Under the pieces are notes generated by a model. The model saw only the letters and a list, made by a program, of their open reading frames with translations, was not told the DNA's origin and did not search any database. The position numbers were made by a program, and so were the translations under genes. A stretch of DNA of 64,000 nucleotides from Segatella copri (GTDB lineage Bacteria > Bacteroidota > Bacteroidia > Bacteroidales > Bacteroidaceae), in NCBI RefSeq assembly GCF_019249655.2, contig NZ_CP137557.1, forward strand, positions 2,451,001 through 2,515,000. Reading direction: 5' to 3'. Position 1 is the stretch's first letter. The number at the start of each line of letters is the position of its first letter. Positions 45,556-54,306 of the stretch are shown here, one piece after another.

Positions 45556-47127
45556 ATGAACAGACTTTTCGCTACTGCTCTCTTATCTGCAACTGTAGCC
45601 TTCTCAGCACAGGCTCAGGATGTGACAGGCACAATCCATGCGAACCAAGGTACGCAGAAGATTAATCGAGAAATCTATGGTCAGTTTGCCGAACACCTCG
45701 GAAGCTGCATCTATGGTGGTCTCTGGGTGGGTCCGGATTCCAACATCCCTAATACCCAGGGTTATCGCAACGACGTGCTCCAAGCCCTCAAGGACCTCAA
45801 GGTTCCTGTATTAAGATGGCCAGGAGGATGCTTCGCTGATGAATATCACTGGATGGATGGTATCGGTCCGCGCGAGAAGCGCCCTAAGATGCAGAACAAC
45901 AACTGGGGTGGCACCATCGAGGACAACTCCTTCGGTACTCATGAATTTCTGAATCTCTGCGAGATGCTGGGCTGCGAGCCTTACATCAGCGGTAACGTGG
46001 GTTCAGGCACAGTAGAGGAGTTGGCTAAATGGGTAGAGTATATGACCAGCGACGGCGATACTCCTATGGCTAAGCTCCGCCGACAGAATGGTCGCGATAA
46101 GGCCTGGAAGGTGAAATACCTCGGTGTGGGTAACGAGAGTTGGGGATGTGGTGGAAACATGCGTCCAGAGTACTATTCTGATCTCTATCGCCGCTACTCT
46201 GTATATTGCCGTAACTACGATGGCAACGAGCTTTACAAGATTGCATCGGGAGCCAGTGACTACGATTACAACTGGACCAAGGTATTGATGGACCGTGTAG
46301 GTCATCGTGCCAACGGAATCTCCTTACATTATTATACAGTAACCGGCTGGGACGGCAGCAAGGGTTCTGCCACCAAGTTCAGCAACGACGACTACTACTG
46401 GACCATGGGAAAATGCCTCGGCATTGAGGATGTCATCAAGAAGCATGAAGCCATCATGGATAAGGCAGACCCAAAGAAGCAGATTGGTCTGCTCGTAGAC
46501 GAATGGGGAACCTGGTGGGATGAGGAACCAGGTACAATCAAGGGCCACCTTTATCAGCAAAACTGTATGCGCGATGCCTTCGTTGCCGCCCTCTCGCTGA
46601 ATGTGTTCCATCGCCACGCCGACCGCGTGAAGATGGCCAACATCGCACAGGTGGTCAACGTGCTCCAATCTATGATTCTCACAGATACAAAGGGCACTGG
46701 TCACATGGTATTGACCCCAACCTACCACGTATTCAATATGTATAAGGATTTCCAGGGAGCCACTTATCTTCCTATGGACGTGAAGTGCGACTCGATTGAT
46801 GTACGTGGCGACCAGCACGCAAAAGACGGCAGAAAGATTCCTCTGGTTTCAACTTCAGCAGCCAAGAAGGCAGATGGCACCGTGGTTGTATCACTCGCCA
46901 ATGTAAGTCTCGACAAGGCACAGGAGGTAGAGTTCAACCTCGATGGTCTGAAGGCTCCAAAGGCAGTGGCAGGCCAGATTCTTACCTGCAAGAAGGTGAG
47001 CGATTTCAACGATTTCGAGCACTCTGAGGTAGTGAAGCCAGCTACCTTCAAGGATGCGAAATTGAAGAAAAACACCTTGAAAGTGAAAATTCCTGCAAAA
47101 TCTATCGTAGTTTTGAAAATAAAGTAG
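45556..47127 (+). CDS. Secreted alpha-L-arabinofuranosidase, GH51
   Basis: A 523-residue exported retaining glycosidase that frees L-arabinose from arabinan or arabinoxylan side chains. The signal peptide ends A-Q-A before Gln21. The (beta/alpha)8 barrel shows L-R-W-P-G-G-C-F near residue 85, the acid/base Glu in G-V-G-N-E-S-W-G, and the nucleophile Glu in L-L-V-D-E-W-G-T-W-W. The C-terminal beta domain ends I-V-V-L-K-I-K. It supplies substrate for the symporter and araA encoded on the same strand. Length is typical of GH51. Confidence 0.95.
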   Translation: MNRLFATALLSATVAFSAQAQDVTGTIHANQGTQKINREIYGQFAEHLGSCIYGGLWVGPDSNIPNTQGYRNDVLQALKDLKVPVLRWPGGCFADEYHWMDGIGPREKRPKMQNNNWGGTIEDNSFGTHEFLNLCEMLGCEPYISGNVGSGTVEELAKWVEYMTSDGDTPMAKLRRQNGRDKAWKVKYLGVGNESWGCGGNMRPEYYSDLYRRYSVYCRNYDGNELYKIASGASDYDYNWTKVLMDRVGHRANGISLHYYTVTGWDGSKGSATKFSNDDYYWTMGKCLGIEDVIKKHEAIMDKADPKKQIGLLVDEWGTWWDEEPGTIKGHLYQQNCMRDAFVAALSLNVFHRHADRVKMANIAQVVNVLQSMILTDTKGTGHMVLTPTYHVFNMYKDFQGATYLPMDVKCDSIDVRGDQHAKDGRKIPLVSTSAAKKADGTVVVSLANVSLDKAQEVEFNLDGLKAPKAVAGQILTCKKVSDFNDFEHSEVVKPATFKDAKLKKNTLKVKIPAKSIVVLKIK

Positions 47128-47154
47128 TATATTTGTAGGGTAATTCAATCAATT

Positions 47155-47185
47155 CATCAGCCCATTCTTTGTTAAGGGGCTGATG
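47155..47185 (+). other. Stem-loop in the leader of the transketolase gene
   Basis: CATCAGCCC (47155-47163) pairs with GGGCTGATG (47177-47185). No T-run follows. A possible -7 box, TATATTTG, lies at 47128-47135 without a good -33. The rest of the 171-bp gap holds a short ATCAGTAGAAA direct repeat. Confidence 0.5.
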
Positions 47186-47298
47186 GATAAACAGTTCCGT
47201 AAATCCATTGCACCAAGGAATGAGATGGCAGGAATGTTTCAGCAGAAATCAGTAGAAAATCAGTAGAAAATCTATAACAATAATAAATACATTATATT

Positions 47299-49323
47299 AT
47301 GATGAACGACATTAAAGTAATGAATCATGCAGCTAACAACATCCGTATCTTGGCTGCTTCAATGGTAGAAAAAGCAAACTCTGGTCACCCAGGTGGTGCC
47401 ATGGGTGGTTCTGATTTCATCAACGTGCTCTTCGCTGAGTACTTGGTTTATGATCCAGCAGATCCAACATGGACGGGTCGCGACCGCTTCTTCCTCGACC
47501 CAGGTCACATGAGCCCAATGCTCTATGCAGGTTTGGCAATGCGCGGTTTCTTCTCAATGGAAGACCTCAAGCAGTTCCGCCAGTGGGGTTCTGTAACTCC
47601 AGGTCACCCAGAGCTCGACCTTCAGCGTGGTATCGAGAACTCATCTGGTCCTCTCGGTCAGGGTCACGCCCTCGCAGCTGGTGCAGCTGTAGCAGAGAAG
47701 TTCCTCGAGGCTCGTCTGGGTTCAACCATGATGCAGCACAAGATTTACGCATACATTTCTGATGGTGCTGTAGAGGAAGAGATTTCTCAGGGTGTTGGTC
47801 GTATCGCCGGTAACCTCGGCTTGAACAACCTCATCATGTTCTACGATTCCAACGACATTCAGCTCTCTACAGAGTGTGGCGTTGTAATGAACGAGGATAC
47901 TGAGATGAAGTACAAGGCTTGGGGCTGGAATGTCATCAAGATTAACGGTAACGACGTAGCTCAGATTCGTGAGGCTCTCGATGCTGCTCAGAAGGAGCAG
48001 GATCGCCCTACCCTCATCATCGGTAAGACAGTAATGGGTAAGGGTGCCCTCCGCGCAGACGGCACAAGCTACGAGGCTTGCATCAACACTCACGGTGCTC
48101 CTCTCGGTGGCGACGCATACGTAAATACTATCAAGAACCTGGGTGGTGATCCTGAGAATGCATTCGTTATCTTCGACGATGTAAAGGAGATCTACGCTAA
48201 GCGTGCTGAGGAGTTGAAGAAGATCGTTGCTGAGCGCAAGGCTGCAGAGGCTGAGTGGCGCAAGGCTAACCCAGAGAAGGCTGCTCAGATGGATGAGTGG
48301 TTCAGCGGCAAGGCTCCTAAGGTAGATTGGAGCAAGGTTGAGCAGAAGGCTGGTTCAGCTACTCGTGCTGCTTCTGCTGCTTGTCTCGGAGTTTTGGCAG
48401 AGCAGGTTCCTAACATGATCTGTGCATCTGCTGACCTTTCTAACTCAGATAAGACAGATGGTTTCTTGAAGAAGACCAAGAGCATCGTTCGTGGTGATTT
48501 CTCAGGTGCTTTCTTCCAGGCAGGTGTTGCTGAGTTGACAATGGCTGATATGTGTATCGGTATGATGCTCCACGGTGGTGTGGTTGCAGCAATGGGTACA
48601 TTCTTCGTATTCTCTGATTATATGAAGCCAGCTGTTCGTATCGCTGCCCTGATGCAGGTTCCTGTTAAGTTTATCTGGACTCACGATGCATTCCGCGTTG
48701 GTGAGGACGGACCTACTCACGAGCCAGTTGAGCAGGAGGCACAGATCCGCTTGATGGAGAAGTTGAAGAACCATGCAGGTAAGGACAGCGTTCGCGTATT
48801 CCGTCCAGCTGATGCTGATGAGACTACTGTTTGCTGGAAGCTCGCTATGGAGAACGTTGATACTCCAACAGCTTTGATTTTCTCTCGTCAGGGCATCGCT
48901 AAGTTGCCAGAGGGAACAGATTACGAGCAGGCAGCTAAGGGTGCTTACATCGTAGCAGGCAGTGACGAGAATCCAGATGTTATCCTGGTAGCTAGCGGTT
49001 CAGAGGTTTCTACATTGGAGGCTGGTTGCGAAGCATTGCGTGCTGATGGCATCAAGGTTCGCGTGGTAAGTGCTCCATCAGAGGGTTTGTTCCGTGGTCA
49101 GACTAAGGAGTATCAGGAGAGCGTATTGCCAAAGAACGCTAAGATCTTCGGTATGACTGCCGGTCTTCCTGTAACACTCCAGGGTCTTGTAGGCGCTAAT
49201 GGTAAGGTTTGGGGTATGGAGAGCTTCGGTTTCTCTGCTCCTTACAAGGTGCTCGATGAGAAGCTCGGCTACACAGGCGAGAACGTTTACAAGCAGGTAA
49301 AGGATTTCTTGGCTGAGGCTTAA
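47299..49323 (+). CDS. tkt: Transketolase
   Basis: A 674-residue thiamine diphosphate enzyme that exchanges two-carbon units between xylulose 5-phosphate and ribose 5-phosphate or erythrose 4-phosphate. The N-terminal domain has N-S-G-H-P-G-G-A-M-G and I-S-D-G-A-V-E-E-E-I-S. The ThDP Glu region is G-V-A-E-L-T-M-A-D-M, followed by T-H-D-A-F-R-V-G-E-D-G-P-T-H-E-P-V-E-Q. The next gene is rpiB. It carries the product of AraD into the pentose phosphate pathway. Length is normal. Confidence 0.96.
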   Translation: MMNDIKVMNHAANNIRILAASMVEKANSGHPGGAMGGSDFINVLFAEYLVYDPADPTWTGRDRFFLDPGHMSPMLYAGLAMRGFFSMEDLKQFRQWGSVTPGHPELDLQRGIENSSGPLGQGHALAAGAAVAEKFLEARLGSTMMQHKIYAYISDGAVEEEISQGVGRIAGNLGLNNLIMFYDSNDIQLSTECGVVMNEDTEMKYKAWGWNVIKINGNDVAQIREALDAAQKEQDRPTLIIGKTVMGKGALRADGTSYEACINTHGAPLGGDAYVNTIKNLGGDPENAFVIFDDVKEIYAKRAEELKKIVAERKAAEAEWRKANPEKAAQMDEWFSGKAPKVDWSKVEQKAGSATRAASAACLGVLAEQVPNMICASADLSNSDKTDGFLKKTKSIVRGDFSGAFFQAGVAELTMADMCIGMMLHGGVVAAMGTFFVFSDYMKPAVRIAALMQVPVKFIWTHDAFRVGEDGPTHEPVEQEAQIRLMEKLKNHAGKDSVRVFRPADADETTVCWKLAMENVDTPTALIFSRQGIAKLPEGTDYEQAAKGAYIVAGSDENPDVILVASGSEVSTLEAGCEALRADGIKVRVVSAPSEGLFRGQTKEYQESVLPKNAKIFGMTAGLPVTLQGLVGANGKVWGMESFGFSAPYKVLDEKLGYTGENVYKQVKDFLAEA

Positions 49324-49365
49324 TTAGAATAATTCGTTAGGATTCACTTAAAAAACTTAAGTATT

Positions 49366-49809
49366 ATGGAAGTAAAGACAGTTGGTATTGCATGTGACCA
49401 TGCAGGTTTTCCATTGAAGCAGTTCGTATTGGAATATTTGGAGAAGAAGGGTTATCCTGTAAAGGATTACGGTACATACAGCGATGCAAGCGTTGACTAT
49501 CCAGACTTCGGTCATGCTCTTGGCGAAGGCATTGAGAGCGGCGAGGTTTATCCAGGTATCGGCATTTGCGGAAGCGGCGAAGGTATCGCCATGACATTGA
49601 ACAAGCATCAGGGTGTACGTGCCGGTTTGGCATGGTGCAAGGAGATTGCTCATCTCGTTCGTCAGCACAACGATGCCAACGTATTGGTACTTCCTGGCCG
49701 TTTCATTGACAATAAGACTGCCGAGGCTATCCTCGACGAGTTCTTTACCACTACTTTCGAGGGTGGTCGTCATGAACGTCGCGTTAAGAAGATTCCTGTT
49801 CAGCAGTAA
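49366..49809 (+). CDS. rpiB: Ribose-5-phosphate isomerase B
   Basis: A 147-residue RpiB/LacAB enzyme interconverting ribulose 5-phosphate and ribose 5-phosphate. Motifs are G-I-A-C-D-H-A-G-F-P-L-K near the start, the active-site Cys in G-I-C-G-S-G-E-G-I-A, and N-K-H-Q-G-V-R-A-G. It starts 42 bp after tkt and ends at a strong terminator, so it closes the arabinose/pentose region. Confidence 0.96.
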   Translation: MEVKTVGIACDHAGFPLKQFVLEYLEKKGYPVKDYGTYSDASVDYPDFGHALGEGIESGEVYPGIGICGSGEGIAMTLNKHQGVRAGLAWCKEIAHLVRQHNDANVLVLPGRFIDNKTAEAILDEFFTTTFEGGRHERRVKKIPVQQ

Positions 49810-49832
49810 TTGTGTTGAACTGAATATAACCA

Positions 49833-49877
49833 AAGCCCCCATCCCGCTTGAAAAAGCAGGCTGGGGGCTTTTTTTAT
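49833..49877 (+). terminator. Terminator after rpiB
   Basis: AAGCCCCCA (49833-49841) pairs with TGGGGGCTT (49862-49870). TTTTTT and ATTT follow. Confidence 0.92.
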
Positions 49878-49882
49878 TTAGT

Positions 49883-49948
49883 CTTAAGGCAAAAAATATT
49901 TTCCCTTAAGGCTAAATATTTTTTGCCTTAAGGGAAATCTTTTCCTTC
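49883..49948. repeat. 22-bp-period CTTAAG palindrome array (copy B)
   Basis: CTTAAG lies at 49883, 49905 and 49927, again exactly 22 bp apart, with AAATATTTT-like cores between. The first unit starts CTTAAGGCAAAA, as does the first unit of copy A. It sits between rpiB and the converging HU-LysM gene. Confidence 0.9.
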
Positions 49949-49961
49949 AAAATCAACTTCT

Positions 49962-51554
49962 TTATTTTGTTTTACTTGACTTCTTTTTCAATTCCAATTT
50001 CGGAATCTTTACTTTCTGACCAGCTTTCAACTTGCCGGAACCATTGAGAGCCTCAACATAACACTCCATGCCCGGACCGAAATAACGCTTGCTGATAGCT
50101 TCTATGGTCTGACCCTCTCGGGCTGTAACCACCTCGGCTACACCCACGATGCGATAAGCACCTGTGCGGACACGGACATCCTGGCCATACTTGGCAGATG
50201 CGTGAGCAGTAGCATTTTCGGTTTGATGCTTCTTTGCCTCTGCTAACTTCTTGGCTTCAGTCTGCTTATTTAGTACTGACTGTTTTTTAGCCTCAGCATC
50301 TTTCTGCTGCTTAGCAGCAAGAAGAGAGTCCTTCTTATCTACCTGCTTACCATCAGCCTCAGCCATTTTCACAGCTTCGCTTGCCTGCACCATTCGGATG
50401 CTGTCTTCTATCGCCTTCTTTCGCAAGATTTCTTCCTGCGAAAGAGAAGCCGGAGTTGATTTAGCAGCCTTGTTGTCCTGATGGAAGTTATCCAGTTGAA
50501 GGGCTAGATGGTCGCGTTGCGCTGCCATCTTACCATAATTAAAGGCAAACCAACCGATGCCGCCAATCAAAGCTACGATGATGAAACAAGCAACTACTAC
50601 CAGATAACGAGGAATCACTACACCCTTTTTGGTGGATTCAAAAGTATCGTAAGACTCTGAGTTTTCTGATGTTTCTGAATCTGAAGTAGAAGCAGCTTCA
50701 ACTAAAGGTTCAGAATCAGATGCTGATTTTAGCTTTGACTCAGCTTCAAGTTCAGGTGTAGGCTCAGGTTCAAGCTCTGACTCTGGATCTGGTTCAAACT
50801 CAGATTCAGATAAAGAATCAGATACAGGCTCTGGTTCAGGTTCTGATTCTCTCAAATCTGCCAGTTCTTCCTGATTTTCCAATTCATTCTGAACTTCTTC
50901 CTGCTCACCAGCCTCATCCTTCATTTCCTTAACCGACTTTTCTACAATGGTTTCTGTTATGATTTCAGGAGAAGTTTCATAGTGAGATTCAGATTCGCCT
51001 ATTACAACTACTTCATCGCTTACGGATGGAGTGTCTGTTTCCTCCAGGAAATCAATCACATCTGAAGTTTCTGAAGTATCAGATATTTCAGAAATATCAG
51101 TTGCTTCAGAAGTATCATCTGATGCTTCAGAACCATCCAAAGGTTCAGGAATCTCCTCTGCCTCATTCATCTGCCGGTTCTCAGCCAGCAGTTCTTCTGC
51201 CTCAAACTTCCTGTCGATTTCATCAAACTCTACCCCGTCGTTCACCACCACCGTCTCAAACTGGGCAAACGGCTTGTTGATGATTTCCTTGAGAATCGTA
51301 TCCGGGGTAAAGGAGATTTTATCTCTTCCCTCGATGACGATGCGTTCGCCAGTGTTGACATCCACGCTCTCCCGATCCTTCACCGAAGTAACCTTGAAGG
51401 TTCCAAGCCATTTCATCTTTACCTGCTTGTCAGCCTGGAGCCCTTCATTAGCTACATCAAACATTTTTCTGATGAACAACTCGGCATCCTGCTGACTGAT
51501 ACCTGTTTTCTCAGCCAGCTTCTGTGCCAATACAGTCAAACTGTTCTTACTCAT
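49962..51554 (-). CDS. HU-domain / single transmembrane helix / LysM fusion protein
   Basis: A 530-residue protein with an unusual layout. Residues 1-100 are an HU/IHF-like DNA-binding fold (S-K-N-S-L-T-V-L-A-Q-K-L start; D-V-N-T-G-E-R-I-V-I-E-G-R-D beta arm). Residues about 115-305 are an acidic Ser/Glu/Pro-rich linker with S-E-x-S-D and E-P-E-P repeats. One membrane helix follows (about 316-340, R-Y-L-V-V-V-A-C-F-I-I-V-A-L-I-G-G). Then come a Lys/Ala/Glu-rich coiled stretch and a C-terminal LysM at about 473-519 (G-Q-T-I-E-A-I-S-K-R-Y-F-G ... K-V-K-I-P). ATG 51554 is preferred over 51569 because it overlaps the HU stop by 8 bases and has GGAGGAG upstream. DNA inside and peptidoglycan outside could be bridged; that is inference. 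Confidence 0.88.
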   Translation of the reverse strand: MSKNSLTVLAQKLAEKTGISQQDAELFIRKMFDVANEGLQADKQVKMKWLGTFKVTSVKDRESVDVNTGERIVIEGRDKISFTPDTILKEIINKPFAQFETVVVNDGVEFDEIDRKFEAEELLAENRQMNEAEEIPEPLDGSEASDDTSEATDISEISDTSETSDVIDFLEETDTPSVSDEVVVIGESESHYETSPEIITETIVEKSVKEMKDEAGEQEEVQNELENQEELADLRESEPEPEPVSDSLSESEFEPDPESELEPEPTPELEAESKLKSASDSEPLVEAASTSDSETSENSESYDTFESTKKGVVIPRYLVVVACFIIVALIGGIGWFAFNYGKMAAQRDHLALQLDNFHQDNKAAKSTPASLSQEEILRKKAIEDSIRMVQASEAVKMAEADGKQVDKKDSLLAAKQQKDAEAKKQSVLNKQTEAKKLAEAKKHQTENATAHASAKYGQDVRVRTGAYRIVGVAEVVTAREGQTIEAISKRYFGPGMECYVEALNGSGKLKAGQKVKIPKLELKKKSSKTK

Positions 51555-51840
51555 AAGCTTCTCCTCCATTCTTTAGCTTTTCCTTAACGGCAGCAACAGG
51601 ACGAAAGCCGAGCACCAGTTTAGGCGGAACCAGCTGTCGCTTCCTGGTGGTAGGATTCACCACCACGCGCTCTAGGCGCTTCTTCACCTCGAACGTACCA
51701 AAGTTGGGGATGGAGACAATTTCCCCGTCCTCAAATTCAGCAATCATGGCGTCTATCACCTTGCGCACCATCTTCTGGGTGTCGTCTTGCGAATAACCCG
51801 TCTGCTGAGCCAGTTCTGCTATATAGTCCTTATTGTTCAT
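51547..51840 (-). CDS. HU-family DNA-binding protein
   Basis: A 97-residue histone-like protein. The HU/IHF pattern is complete: helices (M-N-N-K-D-Y-I-A-E-L-A-Q-Q-T-G), I-P-N-F-G-T-F-E-V, the arm V-V-N-P-T-T-R-K-R-Q-L-V-P-P-K, and the closing helix. It lies between rimO (23 bp upstream) and the HU-LysM gene, whose start overlaps its stop. As the partner gene also has an HU fold, the two could dimerise; that is inference. Confidence 0.93.
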   Translation of the reverse strand: MNNKDYIAELAQQTGYSQDDTQKMVRKVIDAMIAEFEDGEIVSIPNFGTFEVKKRLERVVVNPTTRKRQLVPPKLVLGFRPVAAVKEKLKNGGEAYE

Positions 51841-51863
51841 CTTCTGATTCTTTAAATATAATT

Positions 51864-53162
51864 CTATCTCACTACTTCGCCATACAGGTCGAACTCCTCG
51901 CTGCTGGTCATCTTTACCTTGTAGAAACTGCCTACACGCAAGCGCTGGTCTGCCTTGATAAGCACCTCTGGGTCAACCTCTGGCGAACAGAACTCAGTTC
52001 TGCCGATATAGTAATCTCCTTCCTTGCGGTCGATAACCACCGGCATCGTGAGTCCCACCTTGCCTGCCTCAATCTCTGCACTGATGTCCTGCTGCAGAAT
52101 CATCAGTTCGTCAAGACGGCGCTGCTTCACATCGGCAGGAACATCATCCTCGTAGTTCTTGGCACTATAGGTTCCCTCCTCCTCAGAATAGGCGAAGGCA
52201 CCCATGCGCTCGAAACGCTGTTCACGCACGAAGTCGAGCAACTCGTGGAAATCCTCCTCGGTCTCGCCTGGGAAACCTACCATCAGCGTGGTGCGGATAT
52301 GGATGCCCGGCACGCGGTTGCGGATGACGGTGAGCAGGTCGAGCGTCTCCTGCTTGGTTACGTGGCGATGCATGCGAGTGAGCATGTGGTCGCTGATGTG
52401 CTGCAGGGCGATGTCAAGATACTTGCATACGTTTGGTTTCTCGCGCATCACATCGAGCAGATCGAGCGGGAACTGGTTTGGATAGGCGTAATGCAAACGA
52501 ATCCACTTAACGCCAGGGATATCGGCCATCTCGCTGATGAGTTCGGTGATATGATGCTTGCCATCGATATCCATGCCGTAGTAGGTAAGTTCCTGAGCGA
52601 TGATCTGGAACTCCTTCACGCCGTCGGCCACCAGTTCGCGCACCTCGTTCAGGATGTCTTCCTTAGGACGGGAAATATGCTTGCCCGTGATGAGCGGAAT
52701 GGCACAATAGGCGCAGCGGCGGTCACATCCCTCTGAAATCTTGATGTATGCATAGTGGTGAGGAGTGGTAAGATAGCGGCGCTCGTTGCAGGCAGGCACT
52801 TCAGCCTTACCCAGCTCCTTGAGCAGTTCCTTGTAGTTGAACTTGCCGTAGAACTTATCCACCTCAGGCATCTCAGCCTCCAATTCCTTCTGATAACGCT
52901 GCGAGAGGCAGCCCATCACATAGAGTTTGTTCAGGCGTCCCTCTTCCTTAGCCTGGATAAATTCGAGGATGGTGTCGATGCTTTCCTGCTTGGCATCCTC
53001 GATGAAGCCGCATGTGTTGATGACGGCTATCTCGCCCTGAGGGCGCTTTGAATCGTGTACACAATGGTAGCCGTTCGCCTCAAACTGCTTCATCAACAGC
53101 TCGCTGTCGACCAGGTTTTTCGAACAGCCCAAAGTTATGATATCTATCTGGTTCTTTTTCAT
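51864..53162 (-). CDS. rimO: Ribosomal protein S12 methylthiotransferase
   Basis: A 432-residue radical SAM enzyme that adds a methylthio group to an Asp of ribosomal protein S12. The N-terminal domain starts I-D-I-I-T-L-G-C-S-K-N-L-V-D-S-E, which marks RimO rather than MiaB. The radical SAM cluster is C-D-R-R-C-A-Y-C. The C-terminal TRAM domain ends near F-D-L-Y-G-E-V-V-R. Length is standard. It is the second gene of ftsY-rimO-HU-HU/LysM. Confidence 0.96.
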   Translation of the reverse strand: MKKNQIDIITLGCSKNLVDSELLMKQFEANGYHCVHDSKRPQGEIAVINTCGFIEDAKQESIDTILEFIQAKEEGRLNKLYVMGCLSQRYQKELEAEMPEVDKFYGKFNYKELLKELGKAEVPACNERRYLTTPHHYAYIKISEGCDRRCAYCAIPLITGKHISRPKEDILNEVRELVADGVKEFQIIAQELTYYGMDIDGKHHITELISEMADIPGVKWIRLHYAYPNQFPLDLLDVMREKPNVCKYLDIALQHISDHMLTRMHRHVTKQETLDLLTVIRNRVPGIHIRTTLMVGFPGETEEDFHELLDFVREQRFERMGAFAYSEEEGTYSAKNYEDDVPADVKQRRLDELMILQQDISAEIEAGKVGLTMPVVIDRKEGDYYIGRTEFCSPEVDPEVLIKADQRLRVGSFYKVKMTSSEEFDLYGEVVR

Positions 53163-53229
53163 TCACCTATACCTTATTATATATACTAATCTGATTCCCG
53201 TTTCTTTTCATATAAATTGCATCCGAAAT

Positions 53230-54189
53230 CTACTTTGATTTCTTGAACAGGGAATCCACGAATTCCTTCTTGTTGAAGAGCTGCATGTCTTCCATGCCCT
53301 CACCCAATCCGATGTATTTCACCGGCACCTTGAGCTGGTCGGAGATTCCGATGACCACGCCGCCCTTGGCTGTGCCGTCAAGCTTGGTGATGGCAAGAGA
53401 AGTGATATTGGTAACGGCAGCAAACTGCTTGGCCTGCTCGAAGGCGTTCTGACCCGTACTGCCATCCAATACGAGCATTACCTCGTCTGGTGCCTCAGGC
53501 ATCACCTTCTTCATCACCTCCTTAATCTTCTTCAGCTCGTTCATCAGGTTCACCTTGTTATGCAATCTTCCTGCAGTATCGATGAGCACCACATCGGCAC
53601 CATTTGCCTTGGCACTCTGCAGGGTGTCGAAAGCCACGCTTGCAGGGTCGGAACCCATCTGCTGCTTCACCACCGGTACCCCCACACGGTCGCCCCAGAT
53701 GGAAATCTGCTCCACCGCTGCGGCACGGAAGGTATCGGCAGCACCCAGATAAACCTTCTTGCCAGCCTTCTTAAACTGGTAGGCAAGCTTACCGATGGTA
53801 GTAGTCTTGCCTACTCCATTTACACCCACCACCAGGATAACGTATGGCTTGTGGTCAGAAGGCAAGTCCCAATTCTCATTGTCATCGCTATGGTTCTCTT
53901 CCAGGAGACTGGCGATTTCCTCTCTTAAGATTCTGTCGAGCTCTGAGGTAGAAACATACTTGTCGCGAGCCACGCGCTCCTCGATGCGATGAATGATCTT
54001 CACCGTAGTCTCTACGCCCACATCCGATGTGATGAGCACCTCTTCGAGGTCGTCGAGCACATCGTCATCTACGGTTGACTTACCAGCCACCGCACGAGCT
54101 AATTTGCTAAACACACTCTCCTTGGTTTTTTCAAGTCCTTTATCGAGAGTTTCTTTCTTTTTGTTGCTGAATAATCCGAATAATCCCAT
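53230..54189 (-). CDS. ftsY: Signal recognition particle receptor FtsY
   Basis: A 319-residue SRP-family GTPase that docks ribosome-SRP complexes at the inner membrane. The short N-terminus (M-G-L-F-G-L-F-S-N-K-K-K) lacks the long acidic A-domain of E. coli, which is usual in Bacteroidetes. The N-domain is at about 25-95. G-V-N-G-V-G-K-T-T-T-I-G-K-L-A is the P-loop, D-T-F-R-A-A-A is G2, D-T-A-G-R-L is G3, T-K-L-D-G-T-A-K-G is G4. It heads the minus-strand unit with rimO. Confidence 0.97.
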   Translation of the reverse strand: MGLFGLFSNKKKETLDKGLEKTKESVFSKLARAVAGKSTVDDDVLDDLEEVLITSDVGVETTVKIIHRIEERVARDKYVSTSELDRILREEIASLLEENHSDDNENWDLPSDHKPYVILVVGVNGVGKTTTIGKLAYQFKKAGKKVYLGAADTFRAAAVEQISIWGDRVGVPVVKQQMGSDPASVAFDTLQSAKANGADVVLIDTAGRLHNKVNLMNELKKIKEVMKKVMPEAPDEVMLVLDGSTGQNAFEQAKQFAAVTNITSLAITKLDGTAKGGVVIGISDQLKVPVKYIGLGEGMEDMQLFNKKEFVDSLFKKSK

Positions 54190-54218
54190 AATTATAGCTA
54201 TATTTTTTGCAAAGATAC

Positions 54219-54278
54219 AAAAAAAAACGAAAGCATCGGTACATTTTTTGGAAAAAACACCAAAAAAAGTACCGATGC
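54219..54278 (-). terminator. Terminator after the efflux genes (minus strand)
   Basis: GCATCGGTAC (54233-54242) with TTTTTTGG pairs with CCAAAAAA and GTACCGATGC (54269-54278). On the minus strand the stem is followed by TTTCG and a run of nine T. The same stretch also carries CAAAGATA (54210-54217), a possible -7 box for ftsY. Confidence 0.85.
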
Positions 54279-54306
54279 ATGCTATTTATTCCTTTATTGA
54301 CTATTT

